Source: Fratercula arctica | Lineage: Eukaryota; Chordata; Aves; Charadriiformes; Alcidae | NCBI GenBank assembly: GCA_947846985.1 | Contig: CANTUZ010000004.1 | Coordinates: 77,713,159 to 77,777,158, forward strand | Reading direction: 5' to 3' | DNA length: 64,000 nucleotides | Shown here: piece by piece, positions 11,301 through 23,344 of the stretch | Layout of the letters: each line of letters begins with the position of its first letter | How positions within the stretch are numbered: the stretch's first letter is position 1 | Notes under the pieces: generated by a model | What the model saw: the letters and a program-made list of their open reading frames with translations, nothing else | Database searches by the model: none | What the model was told of the DNA's origin: nothing | Position numbers and translations under genes: made by a program

Positions 11301-13609
11301 TTTCTAGTTTAAAGATTTGATTTTCCTCTTTGGGACGTGAATTATCCTCGAGACCAACTCCACTAATATAAATGGGAATTCTGCGAAGAGATCTACGCCA
11401 GTTATATTTCTCCAAGCCTGCAGAAAAGTGCTTGGTACTGCCTTTTACTTCCATACTTATAAATATTTATACACAGAAGCCCCTTTTCTAAGATCTGAGA
11501 CAAGATGGACATAAAATATAATTGCAATTAGAGATATGCTGAGCTGCCAGGAAAAAAATGTGTCTGGAGACTAAGACATGAAGAATACCTGCTGATTCCT
11601 GGGCAGTGCGGGTACTTAACTCACCTGCACGCTGTGCCTCTACTTACTGTTTGTATTTCACAGGAGAGATCCATTACCCATATCAATAGTGGGCCACCAA
11701 TTATAGCCAGAACATATTACTTCAACTATCATAATACATTAGGTTGCAAGTGGCAAATCATGAGGATGATCTACGATAATTGAGCAAACCGACAGCAAGT
11801 TACGCCCGCGTGTGATTCATCAGAAGAGAACAACGTCACATGCAAAAATCAACAGCAAGTGCCACGTTAGGTAGACCGGAGCCTTCACCTTCCTCCTGCG
11901 GTTTGCAGTGACAGGAACACCAGAGACCAGCTTTCATTATTTCCCCCAAACTACGCATGCTTCTGCTTTTGAATTACGATTTTTACTGGGAGAATTTCTA
12001 TTCCCCTAATGGTAAATATATATTTTTCTTTTTGCCCCAGAGATGTACACATTATTATGAGTAAAATAACAATAGACAAGAAGACCGAAATATAGCGTTT
12101 GTCTCAGTGGAAAACTTACGTCTATTCTGAAAAAGTTTGCTCATAGACTATATCTAATTTATGTCTTTTTATTGGTCTGAAGTTGTTTAGGAAATTCACA
12201 CGTTTCCTGCAAAAGAAAGCAAAATCTGATTAACTTTTTTCAATATAGACTCAGCTAATGAAGGCAAGAATCAACGAGTGCAGCTGGAATGTGGGAAAAC
12301 ATTAATGGTGTTTCAAAGGATTTTTAGATAAGGTCTCTTATTGTTACGTCCACATCACAGAATTCAAAACCTAATGCAGGTGTCTGTGCACTAAGGTATA
12401 TGGAACATATATTGCAAAGAAAGCAATTAGAGTCAACGAGGCAGCCGCTGCACTAAATCAAAGTGAACTATTTCACCGAACTACGTTACAGTGGATACAG
12501 TGAAATCCCATCAAAAGATATTCTCTACCTTATATTTCTCTTCCCACAAATAAGACAGAGATTCTTGCAACTAAAGGTGGATAATTTAATCTTGTAGATT
12601 TTCTGATCTTTATTTTTTTAGTCTCATTAAAAATAACGGGGGACTTTAGAAGACACAAAGCTTGAATTCTATGCGATTCTTTTGTGTGCATTTGGGTTTG
12701 TGGCATCTTTGAAAGTCAACAGAACTATTGTGCTATGGCAAAAATGCCACGGCATTTAGTATCATTTTTCATACTGAAAGATCGCATAGCTTTATATACG
12801 CTATCAGTTTGATTCTCCACTGACATTAGTGAAAGTATTTCTAATAATCTGAATTAGCTGGTTAGTTACTATATGTATAATATGCAGGATTAGCTGGGAT
12901 GTCCTGAAAATGGCACAGCTCCACAAAGTTTGCAACCAACAAAAAACCATGCGTGCTCCACAGCACTTACAGTCTGAAAACTGAGATTTAGGAAGTATGT
13001 AACAGTAGGAAGTGAAGTGAAGAGGAATTGAAGGCTAGAAATGAAGACAATATAGTTTTAATACTCTTTGGGGTTTATTTTGTATGAAAGTTTTCATTTA
13101 GTTACATCATAATCTGGAAAAGTGATGTGTAAATATCCAGGCTCCAAGTCTATTTGTCCTTCCTTATCATGATGATTTTTTTTTAAAGATATTTTCTCTC
13201 TCGCCTTTCATAAACGGCAAGAAAATAAAGATTACTACATTGCCGGATTCCATGGCAATGGCATAGCATTGCAGTGTCAGGGTTGCAATTTTACACCACT
13301 GCAATTTGCTGTGTCTTGACTCAATATTGTTAATTAAGGGTACTTTAAAAAGTGCATCACTACTGTACTGTGACCTCCCTTATTAAAAAAAAATAAAAAA
13401 ATAAAAAATTGGGGGGATTTCTCCAGGAACGCAAAATTCAACAGTCATCTCTGATGAGCTGCTTCATCAGGGAGAGCTATTTGTTTGAAACAACAGCTGG
13501 GAACGGAACACAGAAGCGGAATGAGTGAAACTCCACGTTGATAAATACTACGCAGTCTGCGTGGGAATAAATACCCCTTTTGAAACATTCAAAATGGTAG
13601 ATTCTAAAT
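8396..13609. other. AT-rich unique DNA, no gene seen
   Basis: No gene is supported. The longest frame, 10761-11234 (plus), owes part of its length to a TG/TA repeat and a T-run at 10855-10897, and its other residues match nothing known. An A-rich run with three A-blocks lies at 13384-13409. Otherwise mixed AT-rich sequence. Confidence 0.6.
10855..10897. repeat. TA/TG repeat plus T-run
   Basis: Alternating TA and TG dinucleotides run into a T-tract interrupted by one C. It creates a spurious phenylalanine-rich stretch in the overlapping open frame. Confidence 0.8.
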
Positions 13610-13990
13610 CCTGCTTCGAAAGAGAACCTGGGAGTCATTGTGACTAGTTCTCTGAAAACACCAGCTTCCGACCTCAGTCAAAAGAGCAGCATTAGAACAT
13701 TAGAAATGATTAGGAAAAAAAGCACAGCAGGAAACTTCTTTTAATGCTATAAATCCACGTACTATATATTCATGTTGAACACTGAATTTCTGATCCTTGC
13801 ATCTCAAATAAATGCAGCAGACCTAGGAAAGAGGCAGAAAAGGCAGGAGGAATATGGAGGGATTTTGAAGTCCTTCTATACTGGAAGACAGTGGAATGGA
13901 GCAGAGTTCTTCAGCTTGAAAAAGAGATAAAGAAGGATACGATAGAGATGTATATAATGATATATAGGGAATTCTCATTACTATGACATT
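13610..13990 (+). mobile_element. Very old CR1-type LINE fragment (RT C-terminal part)
   Basis: Heavily decayed but in the right order: 'NLGVIVTSSLKT' (about 13627-13662), 'LEMIRKK' (about 13702), 'CYKSTY' after an in-frame stop (about 13746), then LQLEKEIKKDTIEMYIM (about 13913-13963). These correspond to the blocks of the CR1 ORF2 C-terminal region, the last one to the family motif [17 protein letters not shown]. Frames shift and stops occur, so it is dead. It is far more diverged than the other CR1 copies here, implying an older insertion. Ends are approximate. Confidence 0.7.
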
Positions 13991-14499
13991 AGAAGAGATA
14001 TCTTTTGATTCAACTGCCATGAGAAAAGTTCTAACAAACAAAGGTTTCCTTAACAAAACCCCATAATTGAATTGTGCAAGTCAGCATCACAAAGCGATGC
14101 AGCCCAAAAGCAGGAATAATTCAAAAAGCCTAGTGGATTCATTGATACCTTTCAAACTAACAACCCGAATCTGACCTCTGACATAACAAGACTTCAAGCC
14201 ACTGACTGCCAAGTGGTGGGAAGAATTGCCCAGAGATGCTTCTTCTCTTGTCCTCTTTCCTTAGATGTCGCCTACTTGTTCAACTCAATATGTTTTTATC
14301 TTACGCACCAAAAGTAAACCACACTAGACCAACCTGGTTCCCCTCTTTAATAAAATATCTGTTTTCTTACTGGGTAGAGGAAATTCAGTAGCTCTCATCC
14401 ACCACCATTAGTAAGCTGATGGAATGCCACATTAACTGAGCTCAAGATAATGGAGGTTATATAGGTAAGGAATTGTCTGAAGGGGAGAGACCTGCTGGA
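13991..14499. other. Unique DNA between two old CR1 pieces
   Basis: AT-rich sequence between the two decayed CR1 segments. I see nothing recognisable in it; it may include further eroded LINE sequence that cannot be identified by eye. Confidence 0.5.
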
Positions 14500-14890
14500 A
14501 GTGGTGAAAGCCAGACATAGAAGGGTTTCTCAGGGCCCGATTTTTTCAGTTATGTGATTTAATATTTTCATTAGTGGTCTTGGCAGGAAAAATAGTAGGA
14601 GCCTGCTGATGAAATTTATTGATAACACAATGTAAGCAGAGGTGCTCCAATACAGAAGACTGTTATGTCATGCAGGAAACAATGGATGACCTTGAGGACT
14701 GGTGTAGTAGAAATGGTACGAAATTTAACAATAGGTAATGTAAGATTATATATAAAAAGTATTTCTGTTAGGAACGGGAAGCTAAATATTTGGAAACACT
14801 GAGAAGAATCTGTTGTATTGGTTGATTTCAAGACGACCTTACCCCCCGATATAACACTGTAAAAGCTAATAAAACAGTAAAGATGAATAA
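14500..14890 (+). mobile_element. Very old CR1-type LINE fragment (RT core to C-terminal)
   Basis: Decayed reverse-transcriptase sequence is visible in pieces. 'FNIFISGL' is followed by stops and then 'SLLMKFIDNT' (about 14560-14630), which corresponds to the family's FNIFINDL ... IKFADDTKL, where the second active-site aspartate pair lies. The 'DNT' here has lost the DD pair. The end, about 14820-14885, resembles the family's DHKMTMSQQC...AKKAN block at the DNA level. Many stops and frameshifts make it non-functional. It represents an earlier part of ORF2 than the 13610 fragment yet lies downstream of it on the same strand. Confidence 0.65.
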
Positions 14891-17800
14891 ATTATCAATC
14901 TTTGAGACTTAAGCTTTCAGTTCCCTGTTTTATCCTGAATTAAAGTGCAAAATAACCATCTCTGATGTCATTAACGTCCCAGTACCTCTTTGCTCGTCTA
15001 ATCAGAGTACTCGTTTGAGAAATATTTGTTAGCTTCTACCAGACTTCAGTCACTGCTATAGGAAAAACGTGTGTGTGGTCAAATACAGAGCAATATTCAA
15101 CTCATTGTTAAGTTTACAGTGATTGTATACTCACTGGTGGCTTTTTCTGATTTCCAGAATTATACTGATCTTTCCGAAACCTCTCTCAATTAACATCCGT
15201 ACCATAAGCCACAGAAAATAAGTTCTTGATATCTTTCCATCACCGAAAGAAAATATTTTACAATACTAAAAAGCTAAAGTCAGAGAAGATCTTACACACG
15301 CATAAAAAGAGCTGATCTTTTAGAGATAGATCTGAATGTTATATAGAAAATAATTTACCGTCTGGAATACTTATGGCTCCTTACGCCATTTCCCTTGGAA
15401 TGGTTTTCATAAGGAAATCCCCAGACATATTTTCTAATGCTGATTTATTTTCCAATGTCATTGCTTTCAATTGTCAATTCCATTATGGCAAGTGATTTTA
15501 TTAGATAAATATTAGATGCAGAAGAAGTCTAAATGAATTACAAATCACATCACCGAGAAGCAGGCAATATAAAATTGGTATGCAATTTGCATTCGTTACA
15601 TACAAATAGACAAAACTTTTTGTGAGAACTTCTACGAGGGGCTACTACTCTCTATTAGTCTGATTTATTTCATGGAACTGGCTCGCTCTGGTCTTTTACT
15701 TATGCAGCTTCTACTGATAATGGATTTGGAGGGATGTTATTGCAAAATGAGATACCAGACTCAGCATATCAAAAGCCTGAACTGAACAACACCTAAATTT
15801 ACTGACGGAAGCTCAGCTCCTTCCTCTGACAGTGTTGTGTCTGGAGCTTATTTTTTGGACCCCAAAATGATTAAAGCCTTGGATGTTAGCAAAAAACAAG
15901 AACAAGCTACACGTTTCTAGATCTCAGGGTTGTAATGCATTAAATTTGCAAGGAAGTCTGTTACAAATAACATTGAGCGTTCCTACAAGACAGTTCTCCT
16001 TTAAAAGTTACCTTAAAAGTAAAGATTTAATAACCTTCCAAACACTTGTCCAAAAATTTCAAACATCTACTTTTCTTCTCTGGCTTGCTATCATCTAAAA
16101 TAAGACTAGACAAGTTCAGGCCTTTATCTTACCTTTGGCAGGAAAGAATTGTACATTTGTTCACAACACCCTGGCACTATCAGATGTAAACTGAATTTTT
16201 CAGACAGAACTGCGTTACTCTTACACTTAAGTTTTGGTTTTTTTCCCCTACTCTTTTTTTTTTTTTTTCTTTCTTCTTCTCTCTCCCTGTTACCAAGGAA
16301 TATTTATATTGAAACATATCTTATGACCAGATCTGCCAAAGTTTACTTACTACAGAGGCTAACCTCAGAATTTTATAGTGCAATGAAAATAGATTTACAC
16401 ACGCATAGAAACACATGTACACACACACAACACATAGGATCATTTTATCCTGACTTACTCTGATTTTATTTATAGCTTGTTCCACCTTTAATTCAATAAT
16501 GTTTCACCTTCAATTCAGTTGGAAGAAAGGACTTCAGTTAAAGTTTTGTTAATTTTTGTTATCACTATAATAGTATGAAATGTATCTCTGATTCAACATT
16601 TATATTTTATTATGTCAGTCAACAGGCTGTCGGATCCTCTCAATATAAATCATTTTTTCCTCGAAGAAGAGGACAAATTTGCCTAGTGAAGTTCTAGTTG
16701 GGCTAGCAAAGCAAAAACACCTCCTGAAAAATCAGCTGTGGGGCAGGTTTGGAATTCAGTAGTTTGGAAACCTACAGCCAGTCAACTTCTTTCCTCTAGC
16801 AGAAGGTATAGACACGATGAAAGAGAATATTCTGGATGAGTTATGAATAATTAAGTCAATGTCATGTAATATGAACTCACCAATACACTACTATATGAAT
16901 AATAATCATAAAAAGCTGTAGAAAGTCTTTTACATTTGCTTCATACAAGTACTTTAGTTACCAAGAATTCTTTCAATCCCTTTGAACGTAATTTCTTTCC
17001 ATGAGTGTAAAATAATTTCATAGCTTATATATAACTTGTTATCTGTTTATATATATACACTTGTTATCCGTTTTTAAAGTTCTCTAGCAGTTACACATCA
17101 GGATATTAGTCTCTGGCATTCTTCAAATTCATGGAAATGCTTAAGAACGGGAAGTGAGATCAAGTTGCCTTAATGGTGTCAAACATGAATTTGAAGTTTC
17201 TTGTTCTTAAATGAATCAGGGGCTAATTCTGCAACATTTACACTAATATTTATTCATCGTTACATTCCGTACTTTTCTGAGGGATTTCTATCAAAAAAAT
17301 AAGTTTACATTTCTAAAGAATCCTAAACACTTTTAAAATTCTCTCTATCTGTAAGGCTTTAAAATACACACGTGGCTATTTCTGAGTTTCAAAACAGTAT
17401 TAACTCCGAAATTTGTATGTAATCCTACTCTGACCATTCTGTACCTTTATGGGTTATTGATTTTTAGACTGTGCGGTGATGCTGGTTTAAAATTGAACTA
17501 TCCACCCAGTAACATAAATTAGATATCAATTTGTATTTTACGTATTGCAAAACCTGAATACTGAACCTCAAACATACGCAGAAAGGAGCAAATCACAGTC
17601 TAGCCTGATAAAACCATGCTAATGGTTGGGCACCTCGCATTTTGTATAAAGAAAACTTGCGGAATGGAGACATTAAGACAATTTAGAAATAGACCTGTAG
17701 AAATACTGTCGAAACATCGGACCTACCTTTGCAAACTTTATTCAATCAACAGAGGCTATTTCAGACAACAACAGAGAGGAAGACCTTCTGTTAAACTTCA

Positions 17801-19339
17801 CACATCTCAACTTCAGGTAGCTCAGTGATGAAAGACCAGAAACTCAATTACGCTGTCAATAGAGTGATTTATATGTCCCCAAAGGCGATTCCAAAGACTT
17901 AGATTAGGATTTTACCTCTTGCTATCAATTACATGGGGCTCCCAATTACATAGGGAGGGGTAAGCACTTCAGGTATTTAAGTTAGAAGGCTGAGCCTAGA
18001 TCTTAAAGTCAAACACCAACCTGTTGATGACATCATTACATTTTGTCCTTAATATAGCTTGAAAACTGGCACTTTTAAAGGGATATTCTATTGTATGGGT
18101 GTTAAAGACATAAAAAGACTAGGAATTAGTTCATTAATTTATTATGTCCAGAGCAAATTTCCTTTTTACAGCACCACCAAAAATTTTCTTTCTTATTTAA
18201 TTACCAGTTAATTAACCACAGCACAGTTGCTTTACATTTCTGAAGAAACCTAAAGATCCTGTCATTCAATAAGTTTGTAACTGACAACTGAACAGAAGAG
18301 AGACAATGTGAACAGGGAAAATCCAGGTGCAGGATTCCAGGTAGTAGTTTCTTGAAAGATATTTAAGGATTAAAGTTTACTATAGTCAGGATAAGAAAAA
18401 AAACACCAGCCCCCCACCCAATAAAACCTTATCAACATGCCTATTAAGACAATGAGGAAAAAACTAATTAAAGTAAATTAGCTTAATGTGCACAGGCTGG
18501 ATAAAGACAGATCACTTTTAAAAATCCAAGAAGCTAATGGTACCTATTTGGGATATGTTTTTGGCATTTTTCATATAAATTGGACAGTTTTAGAGGATAA
18601 ATATGGTACAAAAGGCCTTACAGGCAATTATGTCTTTACAGTGCTGGTGGCTGACATCATAAAAGTATAATTTTAATTGCTATTAATTGTGTTAACTCTG
18701 CTTTTATTGAATACTTAATGCCATCTCTGACAGTTGTAGTAATTTATGTACTTTAATGAAGCTTCTGGGTAGAAGTTTGGACTTAGAGGGTCATTTACAC
18801 TTTGTTCAAAATAAGGCATTTTATCAGCTAAGAAGTGCAGGTTTTAAAGACACTGAGTTTCGCCTTCTCAAAATTTGTTCATTAGCCATATGTGGCTGAC
18901 TATAAAACCAATTTCTGTCTCATGTTTTAAATGTATCAGAATTCACTAAATATTTCTAAAAGAAATGGTTGCTGCACGATTTTGCAATGTGAAGCAACCT
19001 CTCTGTTTAATAAGAAAACCGAATTTAGAGAAGCTGATGAATGGCTAAATAACACCAATTGACATTGATATTATCCCATTTGGGAATACAGAATGGGCGA
19101 AATAAAACCCTGAAATCTCCTTGGCATTCAACTACAAAACCACTCACGACTGACTAAATAGGGATGTCTGCTGGAAGAACTTGGACGAAAGATTGAAGAA
19201 TAGATAAAACAGCGGAAGAAATACAAAAATAATAAAGATAAACCAATTACAACATATTTTTATGTAATGCAGAGAAAAATGTTATCACATTTCCGTACTA
19301 AAATTCACATTGCTCTACTGCCAACAATTGTAGGTCTTT

Positions 19340-19520
19340 GCCGCTAGTGTGATTTGCATTATTAAATTATGAGAAATTAATTTATTTCAATTTGTGCTAG
19401 TTTCAATATTTGTGAATTAGTAATTGCCCCAGTCGCGCTAATGGGACAATGCATCTATTATTGCTTTTCTGTCTGTTTTCATGCCCGTTTACATTAGTAG
19501 CAGCACTATATACAGAATAA
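19340..19520. promoter_or_regulatory. Homeodomain/octamer-site-rich stretch (possible conserved element)
   Basis: Contains a perfect octamer ATTTGCAT at 19352-19359 followed by many TAAT/ATTA cores, and an unusual CpG-containing block 'gtcgcgctaatggg' near 19433. This is the texture of many vertebrate non-coding enhancers. Only cross-species comparison could show whether it is conserved. Confidence 0.2.
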
Positions 19521-19600
19521 ATTACTGAATGGGGTAGGCTCTTGGAAATTCTAGCCCATCGACATAACTGCGCGAGGCATACTTAACAGAATGGGCTACC

Positions 19601-19636
19601 AAAAAAAAAAAAAAAAAAAAAGAAAAAAGAAAAATT
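19601..19636. repeat. Poly-A tract (A21 plus A-rich tail)
   Basis: Twenty-one A followed by A-blocks broken by single G. No polyadenylation signal or gene remnant precedes it, so it does not look like a processed-pseudogene tail. Confidence 0.85.
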
Positions 19637-19827
19637 AAGCAAAATATACCTCTGTTTTCAGTCAGTTATCGGAGGATATTATAATTAAGGTGATGCCCCC
19701 AAATGGATCTTGTAGCGGAGGGTTTTAAGTAACTGTGGACTGAGATTTCTGTGCGTTAGTTCCAAAGACGTAGCGGAGTCCAATACAGCTGCTGGCTATC
19801 CATCACCACTTCCACTTCGCTAGCTCT

Positions 19828-20720
19828 GAATCATAGAATCATAGAATCATAGAACCATAGAACCATAGGGTTGGAAGGGACCTCTGGAGATCATCTAGTC
19901 CAACCCCCCTGCCAGAGCAGGGTCACCTAGAGCAGGTGGCACAGGCATGTGTCCAGGCGGGTTTTGAATGTCTCCAGAGATGGAGACTCCACCACCTCTC
20001 TGGGCAGCCTGTTCCAGTGCTCTGCCACCCTCAGGGTAAAGAAGTTCCTCCTCATGTTTAGGTGGAACTTCTTGTGCTCAAGTTTGTGCCCATTGCCTCT
20101 TGTCCTGTCCCCGGGCACTACTGAAAAGAGCCTGGTCCCATCCTCCTGACACCCACCCGTTAAGTATTTATAAGCGTTGATAAGATCCCCCCTCAGCCGT
20201 CTTTTTTCCAGACTGAAGAGACCCAAATCCCTCAGCCTTTCCTCATAAGAGAGGTGTTCCAGTCCCCTAATCATCTTGGTAGCCCTCTGCTGCACCCTTT
20301 CCAGCAGTTCCCTGTCCTTCTGGAACCGGGGAGCCCAGAACTGGACACAGTACTCCAGGTGTGGCCTCACCAAGGCAGAGTAGAGGGGGAGGATGACCTC
20401 CCTTGACCTGCTGGCCACACTCTTTTTGATGCACCCCAGGATGCCATTGGCCTTCTTGGCCACAAGGGCACATTGCTGGCTCATGGTCATCCTGTTGTCC
20501 ACCAGGACTCCCAGGTCTCTTTCCACAGAGCTGCTCTCCAGCAGGTCAGCCCCCAACCTGTACTGGTGCATGGGGTTGTTCCTCCCCAGGTGCAGCACCC
20601 TACACTTGCCCTTGTTGAATTTCATAAGGTTTCTCTCTGCCCAGATCTCCAACCTGTCCAGGTCTCTCTGTATGGCAGCACAGCCCTCCGGTGTGTCAGC
20701 CGCCCCCCCCAGCTTTGTGT
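19828..20720 (-). mobile_element. CR1 LINE, 5'-truncated, 3' part of ORF2 still open
   Basis: The right-hand end is the truncated 5' end of the insert. The left-hand end is the 3' UTR, finishing in five copies of the 'tcatagaa'-type tail repeat (19828-19867). On the minus strand the frame is open from the truncation, starting with TKLGG at about 20718, through to a stop at 19927. It includes the CR1 blocks [74 protein letters not shown] and [18 protein letters not shown]. The active-site FADD motif should lie just upstream of the truncation and is missing, as is the endonuclease, so it cannot move by itself. The open frame suggests it is younger than the other CR1 copies here. Confidence 0.96.
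19927..20718 (-). pseudogene. CR1 ORF2 reverse transcriptase, C-terminal fragment
   Basis: About 263 codons are open with no frameshift. They cover the region after the reverse-transcriptase active site to the natural C-terminus, which ends ...[13 protein letters not shown], as CR1 ORF2 proteins do. A CR1 ORF2 protein is usually about 900-1000 residues with an N-terminal endonuclease, so roughly a quarter is present. There is no promoter of its own and no natural start codon at the truncation. It is a coding remnant, not a working gene. Confidence 0.85.
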
Positions 20721-22571
20721 ATCATGTAAATCAAGTTAGACATCTTACAACTAAATTTTTGCCGTCCTGAAGGGGAAGTTACTGTCTTTGTAATTTGGTC
20801 CCTGTTGCAAAATTCGGTGGAATTCTCACGGTTAATTTTTAGACAACTAAGGAATGGACATCTGTTGGTTTTGTTAAAAAAAAAAGCCACCAAACCCCAA
20901 CAAACCAGAAAACTTCAGAATATTTGAAAGCCAAAAATATCTAAAGGTTGTGATGCTTTAATCTGAAAACCAGATGAAATTAAAATTATTTTAAAATTAA
21001 AAATAAAAAAAAAATTTAAAGCTTATGGCAATACTAGTAACAGATAACTTGAAAATAATACTTTCTAGATATGCCAAATATTCTACATTTTTCATGATCT
21101 ACAGTTGATTGCATGATAGATATATCTCAATATACAATATGTGCACTTAAGCTGTAGCATGTCTTAGAGCAGAGTGTGCTCTAAGATTTGCATGAAACGA
21201 AAATGCTTGATTCTGTTAAAAACCTGGTTCTAGAAATACTCCAGTTTTAGGTGTGTTGCGGTTTGGGACTCTAAAAGAAAACGGGCATTACAGGTTTTCA
21301 GTAAGATTTTGTATCGCTGTACGTATGAGTTAGTTAATTATTCAATAGTTCTATTTGCATTCGAAGTGTTTCTTTCCCAATTTATCCAGGACACCAGTCA
21401 GTTTTCCTTTTTTGTCCGCGTCCAAACACCTTTTTACCTGAAGACATCCTATAAGAAGAAAGATGCCCACAGATCACTATAGATTTCCCATTCCTGAACT
21501 GCATTATTAGTGTTACGTTATGGTAGTTGTCCTCGTGTTAGCAAAGTGAAAGTTAATGTAGGATAAGACTGTGGTTTTGGGACACGTAAGGAACAGGCAT
21601 TTAATAACAGCTTTCAATTTGCTTCAAATGTTTTTACATTAATTGAGCAGAAGTTTTATTTGAACAAAGTCTGATTTCTCAAAGCAACATTAATCAAGTT
21701 TGTCAGAAATGGAGCAGGCTGCCTGTTATTAAGCCTCCCCTCTTTTCCTTACTTCTCTATCTTTCCTTTTTATAATAGCCAAGGAAAAGAAGCCATTTTT
21801 AAAGAGACTGGAATTTTTAGCCAGCCCAGGAACAACACAACATGACAATGAGTGAAATGACGTAATGAGGAACAAATATGAAGGACCGCTGTTGAACACC
21901 CACCTTCCACTACAGCAAAAATGAAATTCATCTGAAAGGCCAAAGAATAACTAGCGTTAAAGTGCATAAGAAGAGACTCTTGCTTTTCTTGTTTGTTTGT
22001 TTTTCTACCCCACACTATTTATGGTTTGTTAAACCTGTATGAAGTAGCATATATACACTTTGCTTTACGTCTCCCAAAGTGACATTTTGCAGCATACGGG
22101 GACAACAGTGAGAAAAATGTTACAGTATATATAATAAATATCTTTAAATCTGTAAATTTTTAAGCGTTCTCAATGCTCTTCCTTAGCGCATGCAGAGTTA
22201 CCTGTGCATATTGCAAAGAAGTCAGAAAAACCCCATTTGATAGTTTTTTTTAAAGCTGACTTGAATTCGAGGTGTTTAGAAAATAAGAAAGCGCACGCTC
22301 AAATTAAAGGTCGACAGGATCATCAGATTGGTCTTTATTTGATGTGTTTGGTTGGTCTCACAGTTCTCTTTAGCACTTAACTGCATGTTGGATTTTCCTT
22401 AAAACATAGATTTGCAAAATATGGAGATAATATGCAGTGTGGGAGAAGCACGTGAGTGTAACTGCATCTGGGAGAAGATGAATTTTTCTGGATTTGAGAT
22501 GACGCTGTAGAACATGGTAAAACTACGGTAAGGTCGAACAAGAGAAAATATAGTACTGGGCAACACCAGGA

Positions 22572-23117
22572 ATGAGACAAAAACGGGAAAAATATTGTGT
22601 TGTTCAAATGTATGTAAAGTTAGATAATGGGAAAGTTAGATTTAAAGCACTGGAATGGGGTACCTATAATGAACACATTTTGAGCCATTTTTATGAGCTG
22701 AATTCCCCCTCCAACACTACAGGGTACCGCAAAGGAGAAGTAGAAGGGTGGCAAGAACCAGAACTGAAAAATTCAGGGCCTGAATTTTATTTAGTTATAA
22801 CTTATGTTTATCATGAAGATCTAGTGACAGTTTTCCACAGTCTTCCACGTGGTAACGCTTTCATAAGGAGCCCTTGCTTTAACTTCTTCCCCATCTCCAA
22901 GAACATTTCCCTCGCTTTGTCTCTTTTCTATTTCCATTTTGAGGATCTACTCCCTTTTGTTTCTCAGACTCCCTTTGCTTGCATTGCAGTAGCACGTCTG
23001 TTACTATGTTTTTCAGTTAATAGCTGTACACGTATTTACTATTTATCAACTATTTTTATGAATCCTCCCTTTCATCTCTTTTTCTATCAAGCAGCCATTC
23101 AGATAGGGGTCTATTAG
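22572..23117 (+). other. Longest non-repeat open frame (181 codons), unrecognised
   Basis: An ATG-started frame runs 181 codons in AT-rich DNA. The first half is mixed and charged, the second half hydrophobic and aromatic (for example LALSLFYFHFEDLLPF). It matches no family I know, has no good start context, and shows no splice or promoter signals. By rough reasoning a frame this long is expected about once or less in a window of this size and composition, so chance is a sufficient explanation. Confidence 0.1.
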
Positions 23118-23312
23118 GCAATTTTGAAGTAAATGTTTATCTGAGTAAATATTTATATATTACAAATTGCAGAAACTACAGTATTTTCCTGTAAATTACC
23201 AGAGCTGAAGACTCCACTGATTCTAGTGAGCTATACAGTTTTTGTCTGCATTGTTGTCATGATTGGCGCTGATGACAGAATTGAAAAACAAATATATTTC
23301 TAGAAATACAGA

Positions 23313-23344
23313 TTTCATGACTTTTCATGACATTTCATGACATT
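23313..23344. repeat. Short tandem repeat, 10-bp unit
   Basis: Three consecutive units of 'tttcatgac' with a one or two base spacer. Low-complexity local duplication. Confidence 0.75.

Larger units (their letters stand above)
14891..19827. other. AT-rich unique DNA, no gene seen
   Basis: No gene is supported. Simple repeats include a T-run and TTC-rich tract at 16253-16283, a CA-rich stretch at 16396-16432 and an A21 run at 19601-19621. Parts such as 18120-18240 and 19340-19520 are rich in TAATTA-like homeodomain sites and could be regulatory. Confidence 0.6.

Noticed and set aside
20393..20770. 125-codon plus-strand open frame
   Set aside because: It is the antisense shadow of the CR1 reverse-transcriptase frame at 19927-20718.
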